Assembly (NCBI RefSeq): GCF_003290445.1
Contig: NZ_CP021781.1
Coordinates: 1,302,001 to 1,366,000 of the forward strand
From: Francisella adeliensis
GTDB lineage: Bacteria > Pseudomonadota > Gammaproteobacteria > Francisellales > Francisellaceae
Length of the DNA: 64,000 nt
Direction of reading: 5' to 3'
This document shows, one piece after another, positions 56,620 through 64,000 of this stretch. How positions within the stretch are numbered: position 1 is the first letter of the stretch; each line of letters opens with the position of its first letter. The translations under genes and the position numbers were made by a program. The notes under the pieces were generated by a model, which was not told where the DNA came from, did not search any database, and saw only the letters and a program-made list of their open reading frames with translations.

Positions 56620-56674
56620 TTTTCACTTTTCACTTTTCACTTTTCACTTTTCACTTTTCACTTTTCACTTTTCA
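56620..56674. repeat. 7-bp tandem repeat (TTTTCAC), seven full copies plus a partial
   Basis: Seven perfect TTTTCAC units (56620-56668) and a final TTTTCA, in the pheA/POT divergent region. The block ends 89 bases before the POT ATG and begins 137 bases from the pheA ATG. Perfection of the units suggests recent copy-number change. Confidence 0.97.
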
Positions 56675-56763
56675 ACATACTTTCTGACAAATACCAAAAA
56701 GCATTTACTTTCAGCATCTTTATAAATAATATTGACAGAATATTTAAATAAAAATAATTTATT

Positions 56764-58173
56764 ATGCTTAATTATCTTAAAAAACATCCTAAAGGTTTAT
56801 GGATTTTATGCGGTATTGAAATATGGGAGCGATTTAGCTACTACGGAATGAGAGCTATACTTATTCTCTATCTCACAAGCGAATTTTATGGCATGAGTGA
56901 TACTAAAGCCTACCTTACTTATGGTAGTTATGTAGCATTTGTATATATGGCTCCGCTTATAGGTGGTTATGTGTCCGATGTATATCTTGGTCATACTCGT
57001 AGTGTAAAGTATGGCTGCATCACTATACTTATTGGTCATTTGCTATTATCTCTTGATGTGTCATTTTTTTTAGGTCTTGGGTTTGTTGTAGTTGGTACAG
57101 GCTTCTTTAAATCAGCAATGAACGTAAATATTGGTGAATTATATCAGGGCAAAGAAGAGCTTAAAGACAGTGGATACACCCTTTTTTACATGTGTGTAAA
57201 TTTAGGTGGAGCATTAGCAACTCTTTCTGTGCCTTTAATCGCACTATATTTAGGTTGGCATGCAGGTTTTATAACTGCAGCTGGAGGGATGGCTCTAGGC
57301 TTACTAATATTAACTATTGGCCAACATAAAAACCTAGTACCACAAGATCATATAGACCCAACAAGCAAAACAAAACTTATAACACTAGTCTTAACTATTT
57401 GTGCAGGTGTAGTTTTTGCTTATCTAATTAACAATGCTAGCAACACTGCCTATATACTATACAGCTTAAGCATTCTAGCATTAGGCTATCTTGCTTATAG
57501 AGGCTATAAAGGTGGTCAAGTTTATATAAAATCAATATCTGCTGTTGTTATAATATCTATTGTAATAATGTTTTTTTGGGTCTTATTTGAACAAACAGCG
57601 ACAAGCCTAGTTTTATTTAATAAGCGTTTTGTTGATTTGCATTTGTTTGGGATGAAAATCTCTGCAGCAAATATAAATGTTATCAACAATATATCTATTG
57701 TGTGTTTATCACCATTATTTGCGTTTATTTGGAATAAGTGGAATATATCTGTATTTACAAAAATGGGACTAGGAATAATCATAACAGGTTCTGCTATGGG
57801 AGTGTTTGGGTTTGCTGCTTTTACTGCTATGCATGGAAGTTTAGCACCTTTACTCTTCATAGTACTTGGTATTGTACTTGTAACAGTCGGAGAGCTATGC
57901 TGTAGCCCAACAGGACTTGCTGCTATTAGTAAGATAGCTCCTACAGATATAGCAGCATTACTATTTGGAGTTTGGGGTATTAAATCTGGAATTAGTAACT
58001 TTTTAGCAGGATATGTTGCAACATTTACAGATAAGAAAAGTGTTACAAGCGATTTAGTTATTCAAGCAAAAGCCTTCTTTGATGTTTACCTCTACCTTGC
58101 TGTTAGCGCTATTATAATAGGTTTAATAGTAATATCATTATCAAAAGCTTTTAATAAAGCATTTAATATTTAA
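56764..58173 (+). CDS. POT/PTR2 family proton-dependent peptide transporter
   Basis: 469 residues, ~13-14 membrane helices. The ExxERFSYYG motif is in GIEIWERFSYYGMRA, and FYMCVNLGGALA is the second family motif (~140). Second POT gene in the window, different from the first by length and by its N-terminus. A TTGACA at 56732-56737 precedes it but is too close to the ATG for an ordinary leader. Regulated perhaps through the tandem repeat upstream. Convergent with the APC gene. Confidence 0.9.
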   Translation: MLNYLKKHPKGLWILCGIEIWERFSYYGMRAILILYLTSEFYGMSDTKAYLTYGSYVAFVYMAPLIGGYVSDVYLGHTRSVKYGCITILIGHLLLSLDVSFFLGLGFVVVGTGFFKSAMNVNIGELYQGKEELKDSGYTLFYMCVNLGGALATLSVPLIALYLGWHAGFITAAGGMALGLLILTIGQHKNLVPQDHIDPTSKTKLITLVLTICAGVVFAYLINNASNTAYILYSLSILALGYLAYRGYKGGQVYIKSISAVVIISIVIMFFWVLFEQTATSLVLFNKRFVDLHLFGMKISAANINVINNISIVCLSPLFAFIWNKWNISVFTKMGLGIIITGSAMGVFGFAAFTAMHGSLAPLLFIVLGIVLVTVGELCCSPTGLAAISKIAPTDIAALLFGVWGIKSGISNFLAGYVATFTDKKSVTSDLVIQAKAFFDVYLYLAVSAIIIGLIVISLSKAFNKAFNI

Positions 58174-58186
58174 AGGTTATAAGAAC

Positions 58187-59830
58187 TTATTTATCACTCT
58201 TAGTGAAATTTACTTTTTTATTGAAATGACAAGATGCTAAAGCATCGTCAATACCTTTTTGCATTTGCTCAGCTGGAAGGCAATAATTTCTAGCTAATAA
58301 TGCTGTAATCACACTGATAATAAACAAGACTCCTGCTGCCTGATAAAAATCAAAAGTAGCAATTCCACCAAAATCACTTAAATATGATACTATTGATACA
58401 GCAATTATATAAAACCAAAACCAGATAGACTCTTTTACATTCCATGATATATGTTCGTCCTTATCTGCTCCAAACTTTCTATAAAGTCCTAATAACGCTA
58501 TAGCAATAAATATAGCAATACCTGATTTGGAAACTATGCCCCAACCACTCCATAAAAAAACAAGTGTAGAAGCAAATATCCCAATAACTGAAACTAAACC
58601 AACAAATTTCAGCCTAAATGGTCGGTGAATGTCTGGCAAACGATATCTCATCGCCATAGTTGATGTAGCACCAGTAATATATGTTATAGAAATCAAAGAA
58701 GTCAAAAAGGCTGTCATTGTCTTCCAACCAGGAAATGGGGCAAACATTATCAATGCTATAAGGAAGTTTAGAACTACTGCATTAATAGGTTTATTAACTA
58801 ATGGATTAACCTTATTTAAAACCTTTGGCATGTAACCATTTTTCACCATAGCGTTTAATGAATTTAATGCTACACAAAAGTATAAAAGTCCCGCCATTAA
58901 TGGAAATAAAATTGCACCGAAATACAAAAAGTACATCATCCAAGTTTGACCAAAGTACTGAGCCATAACAGCAAAAGCACCAAAACTTGAACTCTCACCT
59001 TCAGTAATAGTATTTAAATCCCATACATTATTATGAACATACTTTGATATAACTAGTAAATATGCTACTTGTAATATCAGAAACACAAATAAACAAATAA
59101 CAATAGTACTTATAGTTGCAATAGGTATAGCTTTTGCTGGATTTTTAGTATTTCCTGCAAGTTCTACAATAGTTTTAAAGCCCACAAATGCATAACCAAT
59201 CCCCCCAAGTGAAACAGCTGCCAATACGCCATTCAAACCAAATGGTGCAAATTGTAAATCACTATCAATCCCTCTGCTTACAAGCTCTGGTAGCACAAAA
59301 CACATAGCAATCAAAGATACAGCAATTATTATAGGCACTAAAACCTTAAGTACAGTAACAATGTTATTTATCTTTACTAGCCATTTAAGTGAATAAAAAT
59401 TCAATGCACAAAATATAAATAATAACGCCATCGCAACAGGTATACCTTGAGTTGTAAGAGCACCACTATTATTTTGGTCAATTAAACTAGGGTAAAAAAC
59501 AGCTACATATTGTATTACAGCTTGAACTTCAATAGGAGCTAAAACAAGGTATGAGATCCAAGTAATCCATGCGAATATATAACTTACTAGCGTACCATGT
59601 GTAATATGTGGAATACGAGAAGTTGAGCCTTGAACAGGAACTATAGAGGCACTCTCTGCAAAAGTTAATGCAATAAAAATCATTAATCCTGCACCAATTA
59701 TCCATGAAAGAATTGAGGCTGGGCCAGCATATTCAGAGGTATATTGAGCTGAAAACATCCAGCCTGAACCCATTATACTTCCTATACCTATAGCAATAAG
59801 ACTAGTAATACTTAATCTCGTATTTATCAT
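58187..59830 (-). CDS. APC superfamily amino-acid permease
   Basis: 547 residues, 12-14 membrane helices. The start SLIAIGIGSIMGSGWMFSAQYTSE (family glycine-rich helix 1, kept short: GIGSIMGSGW) is typical. It is distinct from the APC gene at 15329. Substrate unknown. It follows alr on the same strand by 78 bases, so cotranscription with alanine racemase is possible but uncertain. A D- or L-alanine carrier is a guess only. Confidence 0.82.
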   Translation of the reverse strand: MINTRLSITSLIAIGIGSIMGSGWMFSAQYTSEYAGPASILSWIIGAGLMIFIALTFAESASIVPVQGSTSRIPHITHGTLVSYIFAWITWISYLVLAPIEVQAVIQYVAVFYPSLIDQNNSGALTTQGIPVAMALLFIFCALNFYSLKWLVKINNIVTVLKVLVPIIIAVSLIAMCFVLPELVSRGIDSDLQFAPFGLNGVLAAVSLGGIGYAFVGFKTIVELAGNTKNPAKAIPIATISTIVICLFVFLILQVAYLLVISKYVHNNVWDLNTITEGESSSFGAFAVMAQYFGQTWMMYFLYFGAILFPLMAGLLYFCVALNSLNAMVKNGYMPKVLNKVNPLVNKPINAVVLNFLIALIMFAPFPGWKTMTAFLTSLISITYITGATSTMAMRYRLPDIHRPFRLKFVGLVSVIGIFASTLVFLWSGWGIVSKSGIAIFIAIALLGLYRKFGADKDEHISWNVKESIWFWFYIIAVSIVSYLSDFGGIATFDFYQAAGVLFIISVITALLARNYCLPAEQMQKGIDDALASCHFNKKVNFTKSDK

Positions 59831-59908
59831 AAAAATTTTAGTAATGTATTTTTTTTAGTACAATGATTCTAGTAATAAAAATTTGAAATGTAAAGATTTT
59901 AAGCCTTT

Positions 59909-61012
59909 TTATAAGCCTATACGAACTATCCTTTCATTAAGAGTTGCAGCGACATCATATTCTATAGTATTTAGTAATTTTGCTATATTTTTTGCGCTAT
60001 TTGGTAAGCTAGGGTTATTTGAAATAATCTCAACTTGATTACCAACTCTCAAGCTTTTATGGTTAGTGCCCAATGAAATAGCCATAGCATCCATACTCAT
60101 TTTACCGACTATAGGGTATGTATCTTCATCAATAGTAACAAAACCTCTACCTCCTAACGCTCTAAAAAAACCATCGCCATAACCTATAGGAATAGTTGCG
60201 ATATACTCTCCTTCGAATCCCTTATGTAATAAAGAATAACCAACACTGTCACCGTCATTAAGACTAATAATTTTTATTATTTCAGAAGTTAATCTAGCTA
60301 TTGGTTGAATTTCTTTAACTATATCATCAACCTCAAACTCTGGCAAAAAACCATAACTTAAAATACCAGGCCTTACCATATCGTAGCAAACATCTGCCTG
60401 ACCAACCAATCCATAAGAGTTAGCCAGATGGCAAATGACATTTTCCTTTATACTTTTTGTGTATGCTACAACCTCTTTAAATTTCTGATTTTGCTGAAGA
60501 TTAAAAGGATGATTTTTATCATCTGCACAGGCAAAATGACTATAAACACCTAAAAGCTCAATATGCTGAGAATTATATGCTTTATCTATTACCTCTTTGT
60601 AACTATCGAAACCAACTCCCATCCTATTCATACCAGTATTTATATTTATATGAACTTTGATCTTGATTGATGACTCTTTTGCGATTTTTGATAGAGATCG
60701 TATATCTTCTATACTGTGTATGCTATATATAAAGTCACAATCCAATACTTTTGATATATCATCATACTCCACCCTTCCAAACACTAGGATCGGCTTTTCA
60801 TGACAAGCACTATAAACTTGTGTAGCTTCTGATAAACAGGCAACAGCAAAATAATCTACTAAATCATAAGAATTTTTCACAATAATATCTAGACCATGCC
60901 CATAAGCATTTGCTTTAACAGGAAAGCAAAATTTAGTTTGGGTATATGCTTTTATAATAGATATATTTTTTCTTAAAGTTTTTGTGTTTATTTCTAATAT
61001 ATTTGCATTCAT
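59909..61012 (-). CDS. alr: Alanine racemase
   Basis: 367 residues. The PLP lysine is Lys33 in FPVKANAYGHGLD. The C-terminal domain has the catalytic Tyr region SVGYSLLHKG, PIGYGDGFFRALG and GKMSMDA. It makes D-alanine for peptidoglycan. Follows the metaxin-like GST gene by 3 bases and belongs to the operon of DUF3301-GST-alr. Confidence 0.93.
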   Translation of the reverse strand: MNANILEINTKTLRKNISIIKAYTQTKFCFPVKANAYGHGLDIIVKNSYDLVDYFAVACLSEATQVYSACHEKPILVFGRVEYDDISKVLDCDFIYSIHSIEDIRSLSKIAKESSIKIKVHININTGMNRMGVGFDSYKEVIDKAYNSQHIELLGVYSHFACADDKNHPFNLQQNQKFKEVVAYTKSIKENVICHLANSYGLVGQADVCYDMVRPGILSYGFLPEFEVDDIVKEIQPIARLTSEIIKIISLNDGDSVGYSLLHKGFEGEYIATIPIGYGDGFFRALGGRGFVTIDEDTYPIVGKMSMDAMAISLGTNHKSLRVGNQVEIISNNPSLPNSAKNIAKLLNTIEYDVAATLNERIVRIGL

Positions 61013-61015
61013 AAA

Positions 61016-61723
61016 TCATTTCTCAAATCTTGAAAACTCTCTCATATTATCTATAAAACTGCTAAAATTCAACCCTTCTAAAATTGACTGAATTTTCTTA
61101 CTACAACTATCATCTAACAATTGCACGATAAAGCTATAAACCGTTATATCAAGCAGCGAGATATTATCATTAAAGAAATGCTTCCTGCCATCTAAAAAAT
61201 CAGCTAAAGCCTTTAAATCTTGCTCAGCCTTAGCATATATTTCTCGTTGTGAAAGTACTAGTATTCCTGATGCTTTTAACTGCCTTGTAATATTTCTCTT
61301 AGCAGCATTGTAAACAATACCTGACATCATCTTTGGTAATTTTGCCGATGCCATAAACTCTTTTTTCCAAGATTTATTATCAACATCTACCCAGCGACTA
61401 TAAACAGCTACCCAATACAAACTATCTTCACACAGTCTCATAAAAGCTAAACTTACTGCACTCTGCTGACAGCTTAAATGACTATCTAATGATTGGTCAT
61501 TTACTTGTTCTAAATATTTTATAATGATATTACTATCAGCGATTTTTTTGCCTTGTGTTTCAATAAAAGGCATTTTACCTGTTGGCGATTTATTTAACTC
61601 TAAACTAAAATTGTTATTATAGGGGATATCTATAGCTTTTAAGTACAATTCAAGCTTGACGCAAAAAGGACTGCAACTATAGTTTTTCCCAGACAGGTTA
61701 GGTAGTTGGTGAAGGTGTATCAT
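61016..61723 (-). CDS. Glutathione S-transferase-like protein (metaxin/Faxc type)
   Basis: 235 residues. Thioredoxin-fold N-domain SPFCVKLELYLKAIDIPY and TGKMPFIETQGKKIADS, then an all-helical C-domain with LLDITVYSFI. The pattern recalls the Faxc/metaxin GST subfamily, whose enzymatic activity is uncertain. SD GAGGAC overlaps the upstream gene's end. Between DUF3301 and alr. Confidence 0.75.
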   Translation of the reverse strand: MIHLHQLPNLSGKNYSCSPFCVKLELYLKAIDIPYNNNFSLELNKSPTGKMPFIETQGKKIADSNIIIKYLEQVNDQSLDSHLSCQQSAVSLAFMRLCEDSLYWVAVYSRWVDVDNKSWKKEFMASAKLPKMMSGIVYNAAKRNITRQLKASGILVLSQREIYAKAEQDLKALADFLDGRKHFFNDNISLLDITVYSFIVQLLDDSCSKKIQSILEGLNFSSFIDNMREFSRFEK

Positions 61724-61727
61724 TTAT

Positions 61728-62135
61728 TTAGTCCTCAAAACTTATAATATTATTAGCAGCACGCCTTTGTGGCTTTTCATTCTCTTGTTCCGTCTGTTCA
61801 GCAACTACATTCTCTCTCTCTAAATCTGCTTTTTCAAACTCTGACATAATCAGCTCATCAAATTTACCATTTTTAAGCACTATATAGGCACGATATCTAT
61901 CATCACTAATTGCTGTATTATAATCGAATGAATACACCCTATAAAAAACTAGCTTTTTAAACTCAACTTTTACACTTATCTTACGTAGGCAAACAGTATC
62001 ATCTAGCATTTCAATATTATGTTTTTTAGCATATCTTTCAGCTATACCTATCGTATACTCTTTATTTTTCATAAAATTGCGCCATGTAAAAAAACAAATT
62101 CCTAAAAATATAAGTGTATATAATGCTACTGACAT
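61728..62135 (-). CDS. DUF3301 family membrane-anchored protein
   Basis: 135 residues from the ATG at 62135. A TTG five codons earlier (62150) is in frame but lies over the likely SD (GAAAGAG). One N-terminal membrane helix precedes a region resembling DUF3301 (AERYAKKHNIEMLDDTVCLRKI, then YRVYSFDY). The tail is charged. Function unknown. First gene of the DUF3301-GST-alr run, divergent from the DUF475 gene. Confidence 0.7.
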   Translation of the reverse strand: MSVALYTLIFLGICFFTWRNFMKNKEYTIGIAERYAKKHNIEMLDDTVCLRKISVKVEFKKLVFYRVYSFDYNTAISDDRYRAYIVLKNGKFDELIMSEFEKADLERENVVAEQTEQENEKPQRRAANNIISFED

Positions 62136-62216
62136 TAGTCTCTTTCTCAAAAATCTAAAACTGTAGCTATTATATGTTAAAATCTAAGCGTTATAAAACA
62201 TATCTATAATTAAACA

Positions 62217-63233
62217 ATGAAAACTTTGAAATACTTCTACGGATCTTTTATTGTCACGATATTAGGAGTTCTTATTGGAGCATTTTTATACCCTAATGAT
62301 ATTGTCGCGACTGTTTATTCGTTATTAATACTAGCCTTACTAGAGATATCTCTTAGTTTTGATAATGCTATCATCAATGCCAAAATTCTTGGGCAAATGC
62401 CTAAATTTTGGCAAAAAATATTTATCTTTATTGGACTGCCTATAGCTGTATTTGGTATGAGATTTGTTTTTCCTATATTCTTAGTAAGTGTATCAGGTAA
62501 TATAGGTTTCAACGATGTTATAAACTTAGCTCTTCATCATCCTAATCAATACGAGGCTATACTTGAAAATGCTATGCCTTATATCTGTAGTTTTGGTGGA
62601 AGCTTCTTATTATTAGTTTTCTTAAACTTCTTTTTAAGTGAAAACACTGAACATCATTGGATCCCTATTATTGAAAACAACTTCATAATAAGAAAAATAC
62701 GTAACTATGATGGTGGTTATATCTACCTTGCTATTTTAATTGGCATAATAATTATTAGTAATGTCCATAATGAAACTCAAGGATCAATTGCTTTAGCTTT
62801 CTTACTAGGAATAATAACTCATGAAAGCATTGGAATATTAAATTCTTTCTTTGGCAACTCTAACATTGATTCTGGAACTATTGTTAGAAATGGGCTTATG
62901 GGTTTTGTTTACCTTGAAATAATTGATGCTTCTTTTAGTTTTGATGGTGTGGTTGGGGCTTTTGCAATTACAACGAATATAATTATTATAATGATTGGTC
63001 TTGGTATTGGTGCGATGTTTATAAGATCTTTAACTATAATGTTTGTAGAAAAGAAAACCCTAGGTAAATACATCTATCTTGAGCATGGTGCTCACTATGC
63101 AATAGGTTTTTTAGCTTGTATATTATTGTTAAAAATATTTATACCTATCCCAGAATGGTTTAGTGGTTCTATTGGGATTTTGATTTTAGCTATCTCATAT
63201 ATCCATTCTGTGGTTCTTAATAGAAAAAGTTAA
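62217..63233 (+). CDS. DUF475 / TerC superfamily membrane protein
   Basis: 338 residues, eight or nine membrane helices. The two half-repeat signatures EISLSFDNAII and EIIDASFSFDGVVGA place acidic residues in the membrane as in TerC, a superfamily linked to tellurite and metal (Mn/Ca) ion handling. Transport role here is inferred. A TATAAT at 62205-62210 is just 7 bases before the ATG, so the transcript may have a very short leader. Confidence 0.85.
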   Translation: MKTLKYFYGSFIVTILGVLIGAFLYPNDIVATVYSLLILALLEISLSFDNAIINAKILGQMPKFWQKIFIFIGLPIAVFGMRFVFPIFLVSVSGNIGFNDVINLALHHPNQYEAILENAMPYICSFGGSFLLLVFLNFFLSENTEHHWIPIIENNFIIRKIRNYDGGYIYLAILIGIIIISNVHNETQGSIALAFLLGIITHESIGILNSFFGNSNIDSGTIVRNGLMGFVYLEIIDASFSFDGVVGAFAITTNIIIIMIGLGIGAMFIRSLTIMFVEKKTLGKYIYLEHGAHYAIGFLACILLLKIFIPIPEWFSGSIGILILAISYIHSVVLNRKS

Positions 63234-63346
63234 TGTCGCTGAAGTGATATCAAACATAATGCAAATCGCCACATTTGCCTCAAAGAGAGTTTATACTTAA
63301 CTGTAGTATACTGATAATAGCTATTGGTAAATACCTACCATAAATC

Positions 63347-64000
63347 TCACGCACTTTTAGTTTCAATAAAGGTCATCATTCCAGAATGCATATGATAAAG
63401 CATATGGCAATGGATAAACCATTTGCCTTTAGCATTTGCTTTCATTGCTATAGTTATGCTTGATTTAGGCTCTACATAGACTGTGTCTCTTATTACACCG
63501 TCATCTATTGGCTTACCATTGACTTTGACTACCTTAAATACATGCCCATGGATATGTATGGGGTGAGACATACCTGTTTCATTCTGAATTTTAAACTCAT
63601 AAGTTTTACCAAACTTTAATTCAATAGGTGAAACATCCGGCCAAGTTTGACCATTTATTTGCCATACATAATCCTTCATATTTCCAGTCAATTTTAAATC
63701 TATAGTTTTTTCTATACTTCCCAATGCTAGACTATCTTTTGCTGAGTGAAGCTTTTTTAACTGAGCATAATTAAAAGGTTTTGATTCAACCTTCGCTTCT
63801 GCTGGGATAGTTAAGTTTTTATCATTAGTTGTCGTTAAGACTATTCCTGTTTGATACTTTTCACCCTCAACTTGACCTACTATAGGAAAAACTCCATTTT
63901 TAGGTATCTGTACTTGTATATCCATTCTTTGAGCTATTGCTAACTGGAACTTATTACCTTCAAAAGGTTTGATATTTTGACCATCTACAGCTATGGCAAT
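63347..64000 (-). CDS. Multicopper oxidase, C-terminal part (runs off the window)
   Basis: 218 residues visible; the frame is open to base 64000, so the start is beyond the edge. An internal Met at 63925 is not the start. Copper ligands are HPIHIHGHVFKVV and HCHMLYHMHSGMM, the type 1/2/3 centre of the third cupredoxin domain. Preceding ~100 residues fit the second-third domain junction (LAIAQRMDIQVQI). Likely a CopA/CueO-type periplasmic copper oxidase; the N-terminal signal cannot be seen. Confidence 0.9.
   Translation of the reverse strand: MAIAVDGQNIKPFEGNKFQLAIAQRMDIQVQIPKNGVFPIVGQVEGEKYQTGIVLTTTNDKNLTIPAEAKVESKPFNYAQLKKLHSAKDSLALGSIEKTIDLKLTGNMKDYVWQINGQTWPDVSPIELKFGKTYEFKIQNETGMSHPIHIHGHVFKVVKVNGKPIDDGVIRDTVYVEPKSSITIAMKANAKGKWFIHCHMLYHMHSGMMTFIETKSA

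Noticed and set aside
56620-56674. CRISPR array
   Set aside because: The 7-bp units are contiguous with no spacers and no cas genes nearby.
56732-56760. Consensus promoter with TTGACA before the second POT gene
   Set aside because: The only -10 at legal spacing (TAATTT, 56755) would start transcription at or after the ATG.
63310-63340. Short TGGTA/TACCA inverted repeat between DUF475 and multicopper oxidase genes
   Set aside because: 5-bp stem without T tract; not enough for terminator or operator.

Overview
The window is AT-rich bacterial chromosome and most likely comes from Francisella or a close relative. The main reasons are a methionine ABC transporter with permease and substrate-binding protein fused in one chain (metIQ) beside metN, a cphA-like gene with a companion Mur ligase just upstream of pilB/pilC, several POT-family transporters, and genes such as elbB, lpxH, mpl and stand-alone pheA in a compact gamma-proteobacterial layout. 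I recognise the plsY-metN-metIQ-rhodanese-ispF...cph...pilBC-tgt order as Francisella-like from memory. Species cannot be fixed without a search. I see no prophage, insertion sequence, CRISPR array or rRNA. One tRNA (Ser, anticodon TGA) is present.

Layout. 0-6 kb: hslR, ruvA, a MerR regulator, a yebC-GNAT-ruvC operon and lipA-elbB. 6-12.4 kb: a POT transporter, the ABC-F protein Uup, an MFS pump and a FUSC membrane protein. 11.7-18.6 kb: rlmB/mpl, then pyrE-lpxH, then an operon of a YkuD-type L,D-transpeptidase, lysA and an amino-acid permease. 19-25 kb: plsY-metN-metIQ, a two-domain rhodanese, ispF, a GNAT enzyme and a TDT/TehA-type carrier. 25.4-30 kb: a two-gene operon of a cyanophycin-synthetase-like enzyme and a second Mur ligase that looks like a CphA paralogue without its ATP-grasp domain. 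30-36 kb: a CinA-type domain protein, GDPD, pilB-pilC and tgt.

36-43.4 kb looks like an accessory metabolic and efflux island. A secreted Ntn-hydrolase of the choloylglycine hydrolase family, an EamA exporter plus a cysteine-hydrolase homologue lacking its catalytic Cys, and a YCII-CMD fusion plus a Bcr-type pump each sit next to a divergently transcribed LysR regulator. 44-52 kb is one minus-strand block that interleaves three DUF6056-like, GT-C-like polytopic membrane proteins with minor pilins (PilV-, PilW- and PilX-like) and a small secreted protein. One DUF6056 copy is frameshifted in a seven-base A tract.

52-64 kb: sdaA, a YgjP-type metalloprotease, a 5'-nucleotidase, pheA, a 7-bp tandem repeat, a second POT transporter, a second APC permease, alr, a metaxin-like GST, a DUF3301 protein, a DUF475/TerC-like protein and the C-terminal part of a multicopper oxidase that runs off the window.

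The two best candidates for something under-described are the CphA / ATP-grasp-less Mur ligase pair with no cyanophycinase beside it, and the pilin-DUF6056 locus, whose PilX-like protein has a long beta-rich tail. Several starts were moved or confirmed by Shine-Dalgarno position: elbB, lpxH, ispF, the second Mur ligase and two hypotheticals were shortened, and TTG or GTG starts were kept where a good SD supports them.
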